A program made the position numbers and the translations under genes. 51,655 nt of DNA from a beta proteobacterium AAP51 (GTDB lineage: Bacteria; Pseudomonadota; Gammaproteobacteria; Burkholderiales; Burkholderiaceae_C), in NCBI GenBank assembly GCA_001295905.1, contig LJHT01000005.1, positions 1-51,655 on the forward strand. The letters run 5' to 3'. This document shows, piece after piece, positions 16,980 through 25,890 of the stretch; positions within the stretch are counted from its first letter, which is position 1, and the number at the start of each line of letters is the position of its first letter. Under the pieces are notes generated by a model. The model did not search any database. It saw nothing but the letters and a program-made list of their open reading frames with translations, and was not told the origin of the DNA.

Positions 16980-18021
16980 CCCGCCCGAACCACCACAGCG
17001 AGAGGCCGGCCGCCATCGCGGCGAGCAGCGCCCCCAGCGCCGCGAACAGCGCGGTGACTTCGGTTTCCTTGCGCTCCACCACCATGCGCGAGCTCAGGCT
17101 CTCGTAGACCTTCTTCAGGTCTTCGGCGGTGCCGGCGTAGAAGTACTCGCCCATGGTCAGCGCCGACACTGTCTTCAGCGTTTCGTCGTCCAGGCGCACG
17201 CGCATGCTCCAGCCTTCGAAGCCGATGATCTCGCCGCTGGTGGTGCCGATGCCCACCGTGTAGACGCGGATGCCGCGGTCGGCGGCCATCTTGGCGGCTT
17301 CCAGCGGGTCGGGCCCCGTCGTGCGCTGGCCGTCGGTGAGCATGATGACGGCGGCCGAGTTGTAGCTGCCCGGCGCCACCGGCGTGAAGGGCTTGGGCTC
17401 GGGCCGGGCGATGCTGCCCCCGCCGGGGCCCGCGCTGCCGGGGAAGTTGCGCTGGCCGGTGACGTGCTGGATCTCGATGCCGTCATCGGGGAAGAGCGTG
17501 GCCAGGCTGAGGATGATGCCGCTGCCGGTGGCGGTGCCACGCTGCAGCTGGAAGCGGTCGATGGCCTTGAGCACGTCTTCGCGGCTTTCGGTGGGCGCCT
17601 GCACCACGGCCGCCGTGCCGGCGAAAGACACCACGCCCACGCGCACCTCGCGCGGCAGGTTGTTGACGAAGGCCTTGGCCGCCTCCTGGCTGGCCACCAG
17701 GCGGTTGGGCTTCACGTCTTCGGCGCGCATGCTGCCCGAGACATCCATCGCCAGCATGATGGTGCGCTCTGACAGCGGCAGCGTCAGCGTGGCCGTGGGC
17801 CGCGACACCGCAAACAGCAGCGCCGTCAGTGCCAGCAGCAGCAGCAGGGGCGGCACGTGGCGGCGCCAGCCCGGGCCGCTGGCAGCGGCCAGCTTGGCCA
17901 GGCTCACGCTGGCCAGGCGCACGGTGGTTCGGCGCTTCCGCTTCAGCACCCACAGGTACAGCAGCACCAGCACCGGCAGCAAGGCCAGCAGCCACAGCAT
18001 CTTGGGCCAGACGAAACTCAC
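16972..18021 (-). CDS. VWA-domain membrane protein (BatA-like)
   Basis: 349 aa. Two N-terminal helices (about residues 7-24 and 57-73) precede a von Willebrand A domain with an intact MIDAS motif DVSGSM (Asp93, Ser95, Ser97) and TDGQRTTG for the later metal ligands. A C-terminal helix (ALFAALGALLAAMAAGLSLWW) anchors the end. This is the BatA/Bacteroides aerotolerance layout, usually acting with a MoxR ATPase in protein-complex maturation or envelope stress. It is the last gene of the protease-MoxR-DUF58-VWA operon, overlapping DUF58 by four bases. BatB, BatC and BatD homologues do not follow. Confidence 0.9.
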   Translation of the reverse strand: MSFVWPKMLWLLALLPVLVLLYLWVLKRKRRTTVRLASVSLAKLAAASGPGWRRHVPPLLLLLALTALLFAVSRPTATLTLPLSERTIMLAMDVSGSMRAEDVKPNRLVASQEAAKAFVNNLPREVRVGVVSFAGTAAVVQAPTESREDVLKAIDRFQLQRGTATGSGIILSLATLFPDDGIEIQHVTGQRNFPGSAGPGGGSIARPEPKPFTPVAPGSYNSAAVIMLTDGQRTTGPDPLEAAKMAADRGIRVYTVGIGTTSGEIIGFEGWSMRVRLDDETLKTVSALTMGEYFYAGTAEDLKKVYESLSSRMVVERKETEVTALFAALGALLAAMAAGLSLWWFGRVA

Positions 18022-19020
18022 GGCGCGGTCTCCGTCATCAAGGTGGCACGGCGCATCGTCGCGGGGAAACGCAGCGGCGCCTTCAGGCGGGCGCGCTGCT
18101 TGCGCAGGTCGGCGAAGCGCATCAGGGTGTCGAGCAGGTCGTCGTCGGTGGCCAGTTCCAGCACGTCGGCACCGCTGTCGGCCAGGTGCTGCAGCAGCTG
18201 GGTTTCCTGGGCCTCGGCCAGCGCCGCGTAGCGTTCACGTAAGCCAGGGTCGCTGGCATCGACGAAGACCTGCTCGCCGGTTTCGGCATCTTCCAGCGTG
18301 ACCAGGCCGACGTCGGGGTCGGCGGGCAGGGCCATCTCCAGTGGGTCCCACAGGCGAACCGCCACCACATCGTGGCGGCGCGCCAGGCGCGCCAGCGCGG
18401 GCTGCCAGCCGGGTTGGCTGATGAAGTCGGACACCACGAACACCAGCGCGCGGCGCTTGATGGCGGCTTCGGCCGCGTGCAGCAGCTCGGCCAGCGCGGT
18501 GCCGGTGGCGGCGGGGGCCGCTGCGGCAACTGCAGCGCCTGCCGCTGCCGCCCGGGGCTGCGGCGCGCGCATGCGCTGCAGCAGCTCCAGTACATGCAGC
18601 CGGCTGCTGCGGGCGGGCAGCATGCCGTGCACCTGCGCGCCGTAGAGCAGGGCGCCGACGCGGTTGCCGTGGCGCGTGATGACGCGCGCCAGCGTCGCCA
18701 CGAAGCCGGCCGACACGGCCAGCTTGGTGACATCGGCACTGCCGAAGTTCACGCTGCCAGACAGGTCGAGCAAGAACCACGCGTTCATGTCGCGGTCTTC
18801 GTGGTACTGGCGCACATGCGGCGTCTGCAGCCGCGCGGTGACGTTCCAGTCGATGTGGCGCACGTCGTCATGCGCCTGGTATTCGCGCAGGTCGGCCAGG
18901 TCCATGCCGGCGCCGCGCCACAGCGTGCGGTAGTCGCCCTGCAGCAGGCCATCCAGCTTGCGGATGACCGTGAACTCCAGCTGCCGCAGCAACTGGTCGG
19001 GCGGCTGGGCCGGAGCGACT

Positions 19021-19034
<14 letters not shown>
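18018..19034 (-). CDS. DUF58 domain-containing protein
   Basis: 338 aa cytoplasmic protein. The conserved DUF58 block is YRTLWRGAGMDLADLREYQAHDD then VRHIDWNVTAR, followed by a VWA-like fold starting WFLLDLSGSVNFGS. A low-complexity Ala-rich insertion (GAAVAAAAPAATG) sits mid-protein. DUF58 proteins regularly occur between a MoxR ATPase and VWA proteins and are thought to be partners or substrates in MoxR-assisted assembly; no enzymatic activity is known. It overlaps MoxR by 14 bases upstream and the VWA gene by four bases downstream, so all are translated from one mRNA. Confidence 0.9.
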
Positions 19035-20028
<994 letters not shown>

Positions 20029-20061
20029 CGGCGGCTTTCAGGCTCTCGAGACTTCGGAAGG

Positions 20062-21048
20062 TCAGAACGGCGGCATGCCGGCTGCGGAGGCGGCGTTTTC
20101 GATGGGCACCGCGAAGCCGATGCCGATGAAGGTGCGTTGCTCGGAAGGGTTGAGGATGGCGGTGACCACGCCCACCACCTGCCCGTCCATGGTGACCAGC
20201 GGGCCGCCGCTGTTGCCGGGGTTGGCGGCGGCGTCGAACTGGATGAGGTTGGTCATGGTCTTCTCGCCCTCGGGCGAACGGAATTCGCGCTTCAGGCCCG
20301 ACACCACGCCGTGGCTGACCGAAGGCCCGATGCCGAAGGGGTGGCCCACGGCGATGACGTGGTCGCCCGGGCGCAGGTCGGCGGTGCTGCGCATGGTGGC
20401 GGCCTGCAGGTCGTCGGGCAGGCTCAGGGCACGCAGCACGGCGAGGTCGTTCTCGGGCTGCGCGCCCACCATGGCGGCTTCGCTCTCGTGGCCGTTGGCA
20501 AAGCGCACGCGGATCTTCTTCGCGCCCGAGACCACGTGCAGGTTGGTCAGGATGGTGCCGTTGTCGATGATGACCACCCCCGTGCCCAGGCTGCGCTCCA
20601 TGGCGCGCTGTTCGGGCTGGGCTTCGCCGTCGTCGTCTTCGTTCATCAGGCCCACCACGCGCACCACCGAGGGCAGGATGGCCTCGTAGGCCTTGGCCGC
20701 GGCCGAGGGCAGGGGCTCTTTCTCCAAGCTCTGGCGCACGGCGGCGTCGATGTCTTTCTGGGTGATGAGTGCCTGGCCCGGGCGCAGCTGCAGCGTCACC
20801 AGCACCGCCAGCGCGGCGCCGGCCAGGGCCCACAGGGGCGCGGCATGGCGGCGCCAGCGGCTGCCGGCGCCTGGGCCGGGTGCTGCCGCCGCTGGCGCGG
20901 CGGTGGCTGCAGCGGTCGAGGGGTCGGGTGCCGCGCCCGGTGAAGTCGCAGCCTTCGCAGCCGCCGCAGCCGTCTGGCTGGGTGTCGCCGACGCGCCCGC
21001 TGCAGGGGTGCGGCGGGGTGAGCGGCTCAGCAGCGGTGCCTTTTTCAT
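20062..21048 (-). CDS. Membrane-anchored trypsin-like serine protease, HtrA-related without PDZ
   Basis: 328 aa. A long Ala/Pro/Ser-rich cytoplasmic N terminus (residues 1-65) precedes one helix (about 70-87), then a periplasmic chymotrypsin-fold domain with the triad His171 (TNLHVV), Asp201 (ENDLAVL) and Ser280 (GNSGGP). The oxyanion/specificity region IGIGFAVPIENA is HtrA-like, but the protein stops there, so no PDZ domain is present. Known DegP/DegS relatives degrade or sense misfolded envelope proteins. It heads the MoxR-DUF58-VWA operon, which suggests joint control of an envelope complex. Confidence 0.88.
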   Translation of the reverse strand: MKKAPLLSRSPRRTPAAGASATPSQTAAAAAKAATSPGAAPDPSTAAATAAPAAAAPGPGAGSRWRRHAAPLWALAGAALAVLVTLQLRPGQALITQKDIDAAVRQSLEKEPLPSAAAKAYEAILPSVVRVVGLMNEDDDGEAQPEQRAMERSLGTGVVIIDNGTILTNLHVVSGAKKIRVRFANGHESEAAMVGAQPENDLAVLRALSLPDDLQAATMRSTADLRPGDHVIAVGHPFGIGPSVSHGVVSGLKREFRSPEGEKTMTNLIQFDAAANPGNSGGPLVTMDGQVVGVVTAILNPSEQRTFIGIGFAVPIENAASAAGMPPF

Positions 21049-21181
21049 GGTGTCCAGCGCGGCGGCAAGGGGGGTTGCTCGGAGGGGTGCACGAACATCT
21101 CGCTTTACCCTAACACGTTGCGCGCGGCCCTGCAGCCTTGCGGTCCGTCTTGCGGGCAGTCACCCGGGGCATCATCCCGGG

Positions 21182-22036
21182 ATGTGGACCGACACCCATT
21201 GCCACCTCGACGCCCCGGAGTTCGCGCCCGACCGCGCCGCCGTGCTGCAGCGCGCCCGCGCCGCCGGCGTCACGGGCCTGGTGCTGCCGGCCGTGGCGGT
21301 GGCGCAGTTCGACACCGTGCGCGCGCTGGCGCACGAGGCGGGTGCGGCCTACGCCCTGGGCATTCACCCGCTGTGGGTGGACCAGGCGGCCGATGGCGAC
21401 CTGGAACGCCTGGCCGAACAGTTGCGGACCCACCGTGACGACCCCCGCCTGGTGGCCGTGGGCGAGATCGGCCTGGACCACTTCGTGCCCGGCCTCGACC
21501 GCGAGCGCCAGCGCCACTACTACCGCGCGCAGCTGAAGCTGGCGCGCGACGCCGGCCTGCCCGTCATCCTGCACGTGCGGCGCTCGGCCGACGCGCTCCT
21601 GCAGGGCCTGCGGCAGATCGCGGTGCCCGGTGGCATCGCTCACGCCTTCAATGGCAGCGCGGTGCAGGCCGGGCACTTCGTGGCGCAAGGGTTTGCCCTG
21701 GGTTTCGGGGGCACGCTGAGCTTCGAGAGTTCGCTGCAGATCCGCGCGCTGGCCCGGCAGCTGCCCGCCACCGCGCTGGTGCTGGAAACCGATGCGCCCG
21801 ACATTCCGCCGCACTGGCTGTACCGCACCGCCGAAGAGCGCGCGCAAGGCCTGCCGCAAGGCCGCAACGAACCGGCCGAGCTGCCACGCATCGGCGCCGT
21901 GCTGGCCGCCTTGCGCGGCTGGAGCCTGGCGCAGACCGCAGAGCAGACCACCGCCAACGCGCAGGCCGCGCTGCCACGGCTGGCGGCCCTGCTGCGCGGC
22001 GCGCAGGCGCCCCTGCCCGAGGCCGTCCCTTCTTGA
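21182..22036 (+). CDS. TatD-family metal-dependent DNase
   Basis: 284 aa TIM-barrel hydrolase. It has the N-terminal metal site TDTHCHLD, GIHPLWV, the catalytic Glu in VGEIGLD, later His in ILHVRR and IAHAFNG, and the ETDAPDIPP motif. TatD proteins are Mg-dependent 3'-5' exonucleases or deoxyribonucleases linked to oxidative DNA-damage repair. The frame is open upstream, but this ATG gives the exact family N terminus. No ribosome site is visible: the bases before the ATG are a CCCGGG repeat (21163-21168 and 21176-21181), and a CATCAT hexamer lies six bases before the start. It heads a run with a DNA glycosylase. Confidence 0.93.
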   Translation: MWTDTHCHLDAPEFAPDRAAVLQRARAAGVTGLVLPAVAVAQFDTVRALAHEAGAAYALGIHPLWVDQAADGDLERLAEQLRTHRDDPRLVAVGEIGLDHFVPGLDRERQRHYYRAQLKLARDAGLPVILHVRRSADALLQGLRQIAVPGGIAHAFNGSAVQAGHFVAQGFALGFGGTLSFESSLQIRALARQLPATALVLETDAPDIPPHWLYRTAEERAQGLPQGRNEPAELPRIGAVLAALRGWSLAQTAEQTTANAQAALPRLAALLRGAQAPLPEAVPS

Positions 22037-22043
22037 GCCCCGC

Positions 22044-22580
22044 TTGAACACACCCTCGCCCCGCCTGCAAGGCCTGCCGCCCGTGCTGGGCCGCGCCACG
22101 CGGCTGCTGGTGCTGGGCAGCTTTCCCGGGGTGGCGTCCCTGCAGGCGCAGCAGTACTACGCCCATCCTAGCAACCAGTTCTGGCCCTTGCTGGGGGCGC
22201 TGTGGGGGCTGGATCTGGCGGCGCTGCCCTACGCCCGCCGGCTGGCCGAAGCGCGCCGCCGCGGGCTGGGGCTGTGGGACGTGTACGCCAGCTGCCGCCG
22301 CGAAGGCAGCCTGGACCAGGCCATCGAAGACCCCGAACTCAACGACCTCGCTAGCCTGCGCCGCCGCGCGCCGCAACTGCAGTGCGTGGCCCACAACGGC
22401 GGCGAATCGGCCCGCGTGATGCGCCACGTGGCCGCGCTGGGCTACACGGTGCTGAAGCTGCCTTCCACCAGTCCCGCCAACGCGAGCTGGAGCTTCGAGC
22501 GCAAGCGCGCGGCCTGGCAGGCTGCCTTCGAACAAGCCGGGCTGCTGGGCCTGCCACCTACCCCCTTGGACCCGCTATGA
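22044..22580 (+). CDS. DNA-deoxyinosine (hypoxanthine) glycosylase, UDG superfamily family 6
   Basis: 178 aa. Motif 1 is LGSFPGVASLQAQQYY followed by AHPSNQFWPLL, and motif 2 is LPSTSPANASWSFERK; these mark the hypoxanthine-DNA glycosylase branch of the uracil-DNA glycosylase superfamily. It would excise hypoxanthine arising from adenine deamination. No ATG is available; I infer TTG at 22044, seven bases after the tatD stop, which gives the family length, though an unseen alternative is possible. It overlaps the next gene by four bases (ATGA). Pairing with a TatD DNase makes a plausible DNA-repair unit. Confidence 0.85.
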   Translation: MNTPSPRLQGLPPVLGRATRLLVLGSFPGVASLQAQQYYAHPSNQFWPLLGALWGLDLAALPYARRLAEARRRGLGLWDVYASCRREGSLDQAIEDPELNDLASLRRRAPQLQCVAHNGGESARVMRHVAALGYTVLKLPSTSPANASWSFERKRAAWQAAFEQAGLLGLPPTPLDPL

Positions 22581-23371
22581 CGAAGAAACCTTCACGCCAG
22601 CCGCAGCCCTTGCCCGACGTCACCCTGAGCGAAGACGACGGTGTGCGCTACCTGCACCTGGACAGCATCTGGATCCAGGGCGGCATGCGCATCAAGCAGC
22701 CGCAGGTGGTGGAGATCGACTACGTGCAGCGCATGCTGGCGGCGCTTCTGTGGCTGCCCACGGAAAGCCTGGGCCAGGGCCAGGCGGTGCAGCTGGGCCT
22801 GGGGGCGGGCGCGCTGACGCGCTTCACCGCCGTGCAGCTGCAGATGGCCACCACGGTGGTGGAGATCAACCCGCAGGTGATTGCCGTCAACGCCAGCCAC
22901 TTCCACCTGCCGGCGGCGGCCGAGGTGGTGCGCGGTGACGCCGCCGACTGGCTGGCCCAGGCCACGCCTGCCAGCGTGCGCCTGCTGCACGTGGACCTGT
23001 ACGACGAAGAGGCCGCCGCACCCGTGCTGGACGGGGAAGACTTCTACCGCGCCTGCCGTTCGGTGCTGGAAGAAGGCGGGGTGATGAGTGTCAATCTCTT
23101 CGGCAGGCACGCCAGCTTCCATGGCAGCATCAACCGCATTGCCGCCGCTTTCGGCAGCCACCAGGTCTGGAGCCTGCGCCCCACGCGCGAAGGCAACACC
23201 GTGGTGGTGGCCGGGCGCGGTGTGCAGGTGCCCGAGCGTGCAGCCCTGACGGCCCGCGCCACGGTGCTGGAACAGCGCTTCGGCGGCTTGAAGCTGCCGG
23301 CGCGCAAGTGGCTGCGCATGGTGCGGCCCTACGAAGAACTGCCGCAGGCCCAGCCGGCGCCCGAGCCCTGA
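22577..23371 (+). CDS. Spermidine-synthase-like protein
   Basis: 264 aa Rossmann-fold protein resembling polyamine aminopropyltransferases. It has GLGAGALTRF at the nucleotide-binding loop, VVEINPQV for the ribose-binding acidic residue, GDAADWL and VDLYDEEAAAP. True SpeE has GGGDGG and VDSTDP at these places, so the dcAdoMet/polyamine chemistry is doubtful. The N terminus is also short, lacking most of the small beta domain. It overlaps the glycosylase by ATGA and is followed after 25 bases by a GspE-type ATPase. It may instead be a methyltransferase-like relative, commonly annotated as spermidine synthase by fold. Confidence 0.75.
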   Translation: MTKKPSRQPQPLPDVTLSEDDGVRYLHLDSIWIQGGMRIKQPQVVEIDYVQRMLAALLWLPTESLGQGQAVQLGLGAGALTRFTAVQLQMATTVVEINPQVIAVNASHFHLPAAAEVVRGDAADWLAQATPASVRLLHVDLYDEEAAAPVLDGEDFYRACRSVLEEGGVMSVNLFGRHASFHGSINRIAAAFGSHQVWSLRPTREGNTVVVAGRGVQVPERAALTARATVLEQRFGGLKLPARKWLRMVRPYEELPQAQPAPEP

Positions 23372-23396
23372 CACCCCCACCCACCGCCAGCGCCCC

Positions 23397-25241
23397 ATGA
23401 GCCGTACCAAGACCGCCGCCCCCGCACCCGCTGCCGAGCCGCCTGCCGGCCCGGCTTCTGCCGCCGCGCAGGGCCCCAAGGGCCGGCTCGACTGGCCGCA
23501 GCTGCTGGAATGGCTGCGTGAAGACGGCTGGGTCAGCGCCGAAGACGCCGAACAGGTGGGCGCCCGTTTCCGCGCCGGCCCTTCCAGCCTGCACGCGCTG
23601 GTGCGCCTGGGCGCGGCCGGCGTCTCGCATGCCAAGACCGGGCGCGTGCTCGACACCGAAGCCCTCACCGAATGGCTGGCCGGCCGCTGCGGGCTGCCCT
23701 ACCTGCGCATCGACCCGCTGAAGGTGGAAGTGGGCCGCGTGGCCGACGTGATGAGCGTGCAGTACGCCGAGCTGCGCCGCGCGCTGCCCATCAGCTATTC
23801 GGGCACCGAGGTGGTGGTGGCCACGGCCGAGCCCTTCGACGTGGCCTGGGTATCCGAGATCGAAAGCCACACCCGCCGCCTGGTGCGCCTGGTGGTGGCC
23901 AACCCCGACGACGTGCGCCGCTACACCACCGAGTTCTACGCCCTGGCGCGCAACGTGCGCGCCGCGCAGAAGAGCGGCGAGAACGCCAGCAGCGCCAGCT
24001 TCGAGCAGTTGGTGGAACTGGGCAAGACCAGCAAGACGCTGGACGCCAACGACCAGGGCGTGGTGCAGGTGGTCGACTGGCTGTGGCAGTACGCCTTCGA
24101 CCAGCGCGCCAGCGACATCCACCTCGAACCGCGGCGCGACAAGGGCGCCATCCGCTTCCGCATCGACGGCGTGCTGCACACCGTCTACCAGGTGCCGCTG
24201 ACGGTGATGAGCGCGATGACCGCGCGCATCAAGCTGCTGGGCCGCATGGACGTGGTGGAAAAGCGCCGCCCGCTGGACGGCCGCATCAAGACGCGCCGCC
24301 CCGACGGCCCGGACGGCCTGGGCGGCGAGGTGGAGATGCGCCTGTCCACCCTGCCCACCGCCTTCGGCGAGAAGATGGTGATGCGCATCTTCGACCCCGA
24401 CGCCACGGTCAAGGGCCTCAGCGCCCTGGGCTTCGCCGAGCACGAGGCGGCGGCCTGGCAAGAGCTCATCACGCGGGCGCACGGCATCATCCTCGTCACC
24501 GGCCCCACCGGCAGCGGCAAGACCACCACGCTCTACAGCACGCTGAAGCAGCTGGCCACCGAAGAGGTGAACGTCTGCACCATCGAAGACCCCATCGAGA
24601 TGATCGAGCCGGCCTTCAACCAGACGCAGGTGCAGCCGGCCATCGAGATGGGCTTCACCGAAGGCCTGCGCGCGCTGATGCGGCAAGACCCGGACATCAT
24701 CATGGTGGGCGAGATCCGCGACCTGGCCACCGCCGAGATGGCCATCCAGGCCGCGCTGACGGGCCACCTCGTCTTCAGCACGCTGCACACCAACGACGCC
24801 GTGGGCGCCATCACCCGGCTGGCCGACCTGGGCGTGCCCAGCTACCTCATCAGCGCCACCGTGATCGGCGTGCTCGCGCAACGCCTGGCGCGCACGCTGT
24901 GCCCGGCCTGCAAGACGCGCGACGAGAACATCACCCGCGAATCGCTCGACGACGCGGTGCGGCCCTGGCGGCTTTCCGGCGGCGTGCGTCCCTACAAGGC
25001 CGTGGGCTGCCTGGAGTGCCGCCACACCGGCTACCGCGGCCGCGCCGGCCTGTATGAGTTGCTGGTGATGAGCGACGCCTCGCGCGCGGCCATCCACCCC
25101 GGCCTGGACGCCGCCAAGCTGCGCAAGCAGGCCATGCGCGATGGCATGCGCCCGCTGCGCCTGGCCGGCGCCATGAAGGTGGCCGAAGGCCTGACGACGA
25201 TGGACGAGGTGATGCGCAGCACGCCGCAGATCGAGCGCTGA
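23397..25241 (+). CDS. GspE/PilB-type secretion or pilus ATPase
   Basis: 614 aa. An Ala/Pro-rich N terminus leads into a GspE N-terminal domain (about residues 40-190), then the ATPase core: ASDIHLEP, RFRIDG, Walker A GPTGSGKTTTLY, the Asp box TIEDPIE, Walker B DPDIIMVGEIRD, and the His box TGHLVFSTLHTND. A CPAC...CLEC zinc-binding pair follows near the C terminus. It powers pseudopilus or type IV pilus assembly. It stands alone here: no other gsp, pil or hof gene is in the window, so its partners must lie elsewhere. The ATG at 23397 gives a full-length protein. Confidence 0.9.
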   Translation: MSRTKTAAPAPAAEPPAGPASAAAQGPKGRLDWPQLLEWLREDGWVSAEDAEQVGARFRAGPSSLHALVRLGAAGVSHAKTGRVLDTEALTEWLAGRCGLPYLRIDPLKVEVGRVADVMSVQYAELRRALPISYSGTEVVVATAEPFDVAWVSEIESHTRRLVRLVVANPDDVRRYTTEFYALARNVRAAQKSGENASSASFEQLVELGKTSKTLDANDQGVVQVVDWLWQYAFDQRASDIHLEPRRDKGAIRFRIDGVLHTVYQVPLTVMSAMTARIKLLGRMDVVEKRRPLDGRIKTRRPDGPDGLGGEVEMRLSTLPTAFGEKMVMRIFDPDATVKGLSALGFAEHEAAAWQELITRAHGIILVTGPTGSGKTTTLYSTLKQLATEEVNVCTIEDPIEMIEPAFNQTQVQPAIEMGFTEGLRALMRQDPDIIMVGEIRDLATAEMAIQAALTGHLVFSTLHTNDAVGAITRLADLGVPSYLISATVIGVLAQRLARTLCPACKTRDENITRESLDDAVRPWRLSGGVRPYKAVGCLECRHTGYRGRAGLYELLVMSDASRAAIHPGLDAAKLRKQAMRDGMRPLRLAGAMKVAEGLTTMDEVMRSTPQIER

Positions 25242-25415
25242 CGGCGTCGCAGGCCCGCCGCGCGTCTGGGGTGCAGGCACCGCCGCCTTACGTGGAAACC
25301 ACAGCGGGCCGCCGAGACCCCGTCCCTAGAATCCCGCCCACCAACGCGGTCTTGCGTGGCCGAAGAGCCCCATGCAGAGCCCCACGCAGCGCCGGTGTCA
25401 GCGAGGAGACAAGGC

Positions 25416-25880
25416 TTGAAGATCAAGAGCGAGAAGGACTTCTGGTCCGGACTCATGTTCATGGCCGTCGGCCTGGGCTTTGCCTGGGGCGCCACCGAGT
25501 ACAGCTTCGGCAGCTCGGCCCGGCCCGGCCCGGCCTACTTTCCCTTCGGCCTGGGCATCCTGATGGCGGTGCTGGGCGCGCTGGTGCTCTTCAAGGCCCT
25601 CACCTTCGAAGTGGAAGGCGGCGACAAGATCGGCCCCTGGGCCTGGAAGCCGCTGCTCATCATCGTGAGCGCCGTGGTTGGCTTCGGCCTGCTGCTGCCG
25701 CACCTGGGCATGGTGCTCACGCTGCCGCTGCTCATCTTCGTGGCGGCACAGGCGGGCGATGAATTCCGCTGGAAAGAGGCGCTCGTCAACGCCGTGCTCA
25801 TCACCGCCATCAGCTGGGGCGTGTTCATCAAGGGCCTGTCGCTGACCATCCCGGTGTGGCCTTCCTTCCTCGGCAACTGA
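25416..25880 (+). CDS. tctB: Tripartite tricarboxylate transporter small membrane subunit TctB
   Basis: 154 aa with four predicted helices (WSGLMFMAVGLGFAWGA, GILMAVLGALVLFKAL, LIIVSAVVGFGLLLPHLGMVLTLPLLIFV split in two, and a C-terminal FIKGLSLTIPVWP end typical of TctB). The start is decided by the ribosome site GAGGAG (25403-25408), which lies seven bases before a TTG at 25416 and gives the family N terminus LKIKSEKDFWSG. A GTG at 25356 in the same frame is possible but would add an unusual 20-residue prefix. A TAGAAT hexamer at 25327-25332 is a likely -10. It is ten bases upstream of tctA. Confidence 0.9.
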   Translation: MKIKSEKDFWSGLMFMAVGLGFAWGATEYSFGSSARPGPAYFPFGLGILMAVLGALVLFKALTFEVEGGDKIGPWAWKPLLIIVSAVVGFGLLLPHLGMVLTLPLLIFVAAQAGDEFRWKEALVNAVLITAISWGVFIKGLSLTIPVWPSFLGN

Positions 25881-25890
25881 AGGGCGCGCC

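Noticed and set aside
21163..21181. CCCGGG...CCCGGG hairpin immediately before the TatD start codon as a translational switch
   Set aside because: The arms are self-complementary restriction-site-like hexamers that occur by chance in GC-rich DNA, and if the transcript is leaderless the hairpin is not in the mRNA.
23130..25280. 716-codon minus-strand frame opposite the GspE-type ATPase
   Set aside because: Mirror of an ATPase gene with all Walker motifs; Gly/His/Ala-rich shadow.
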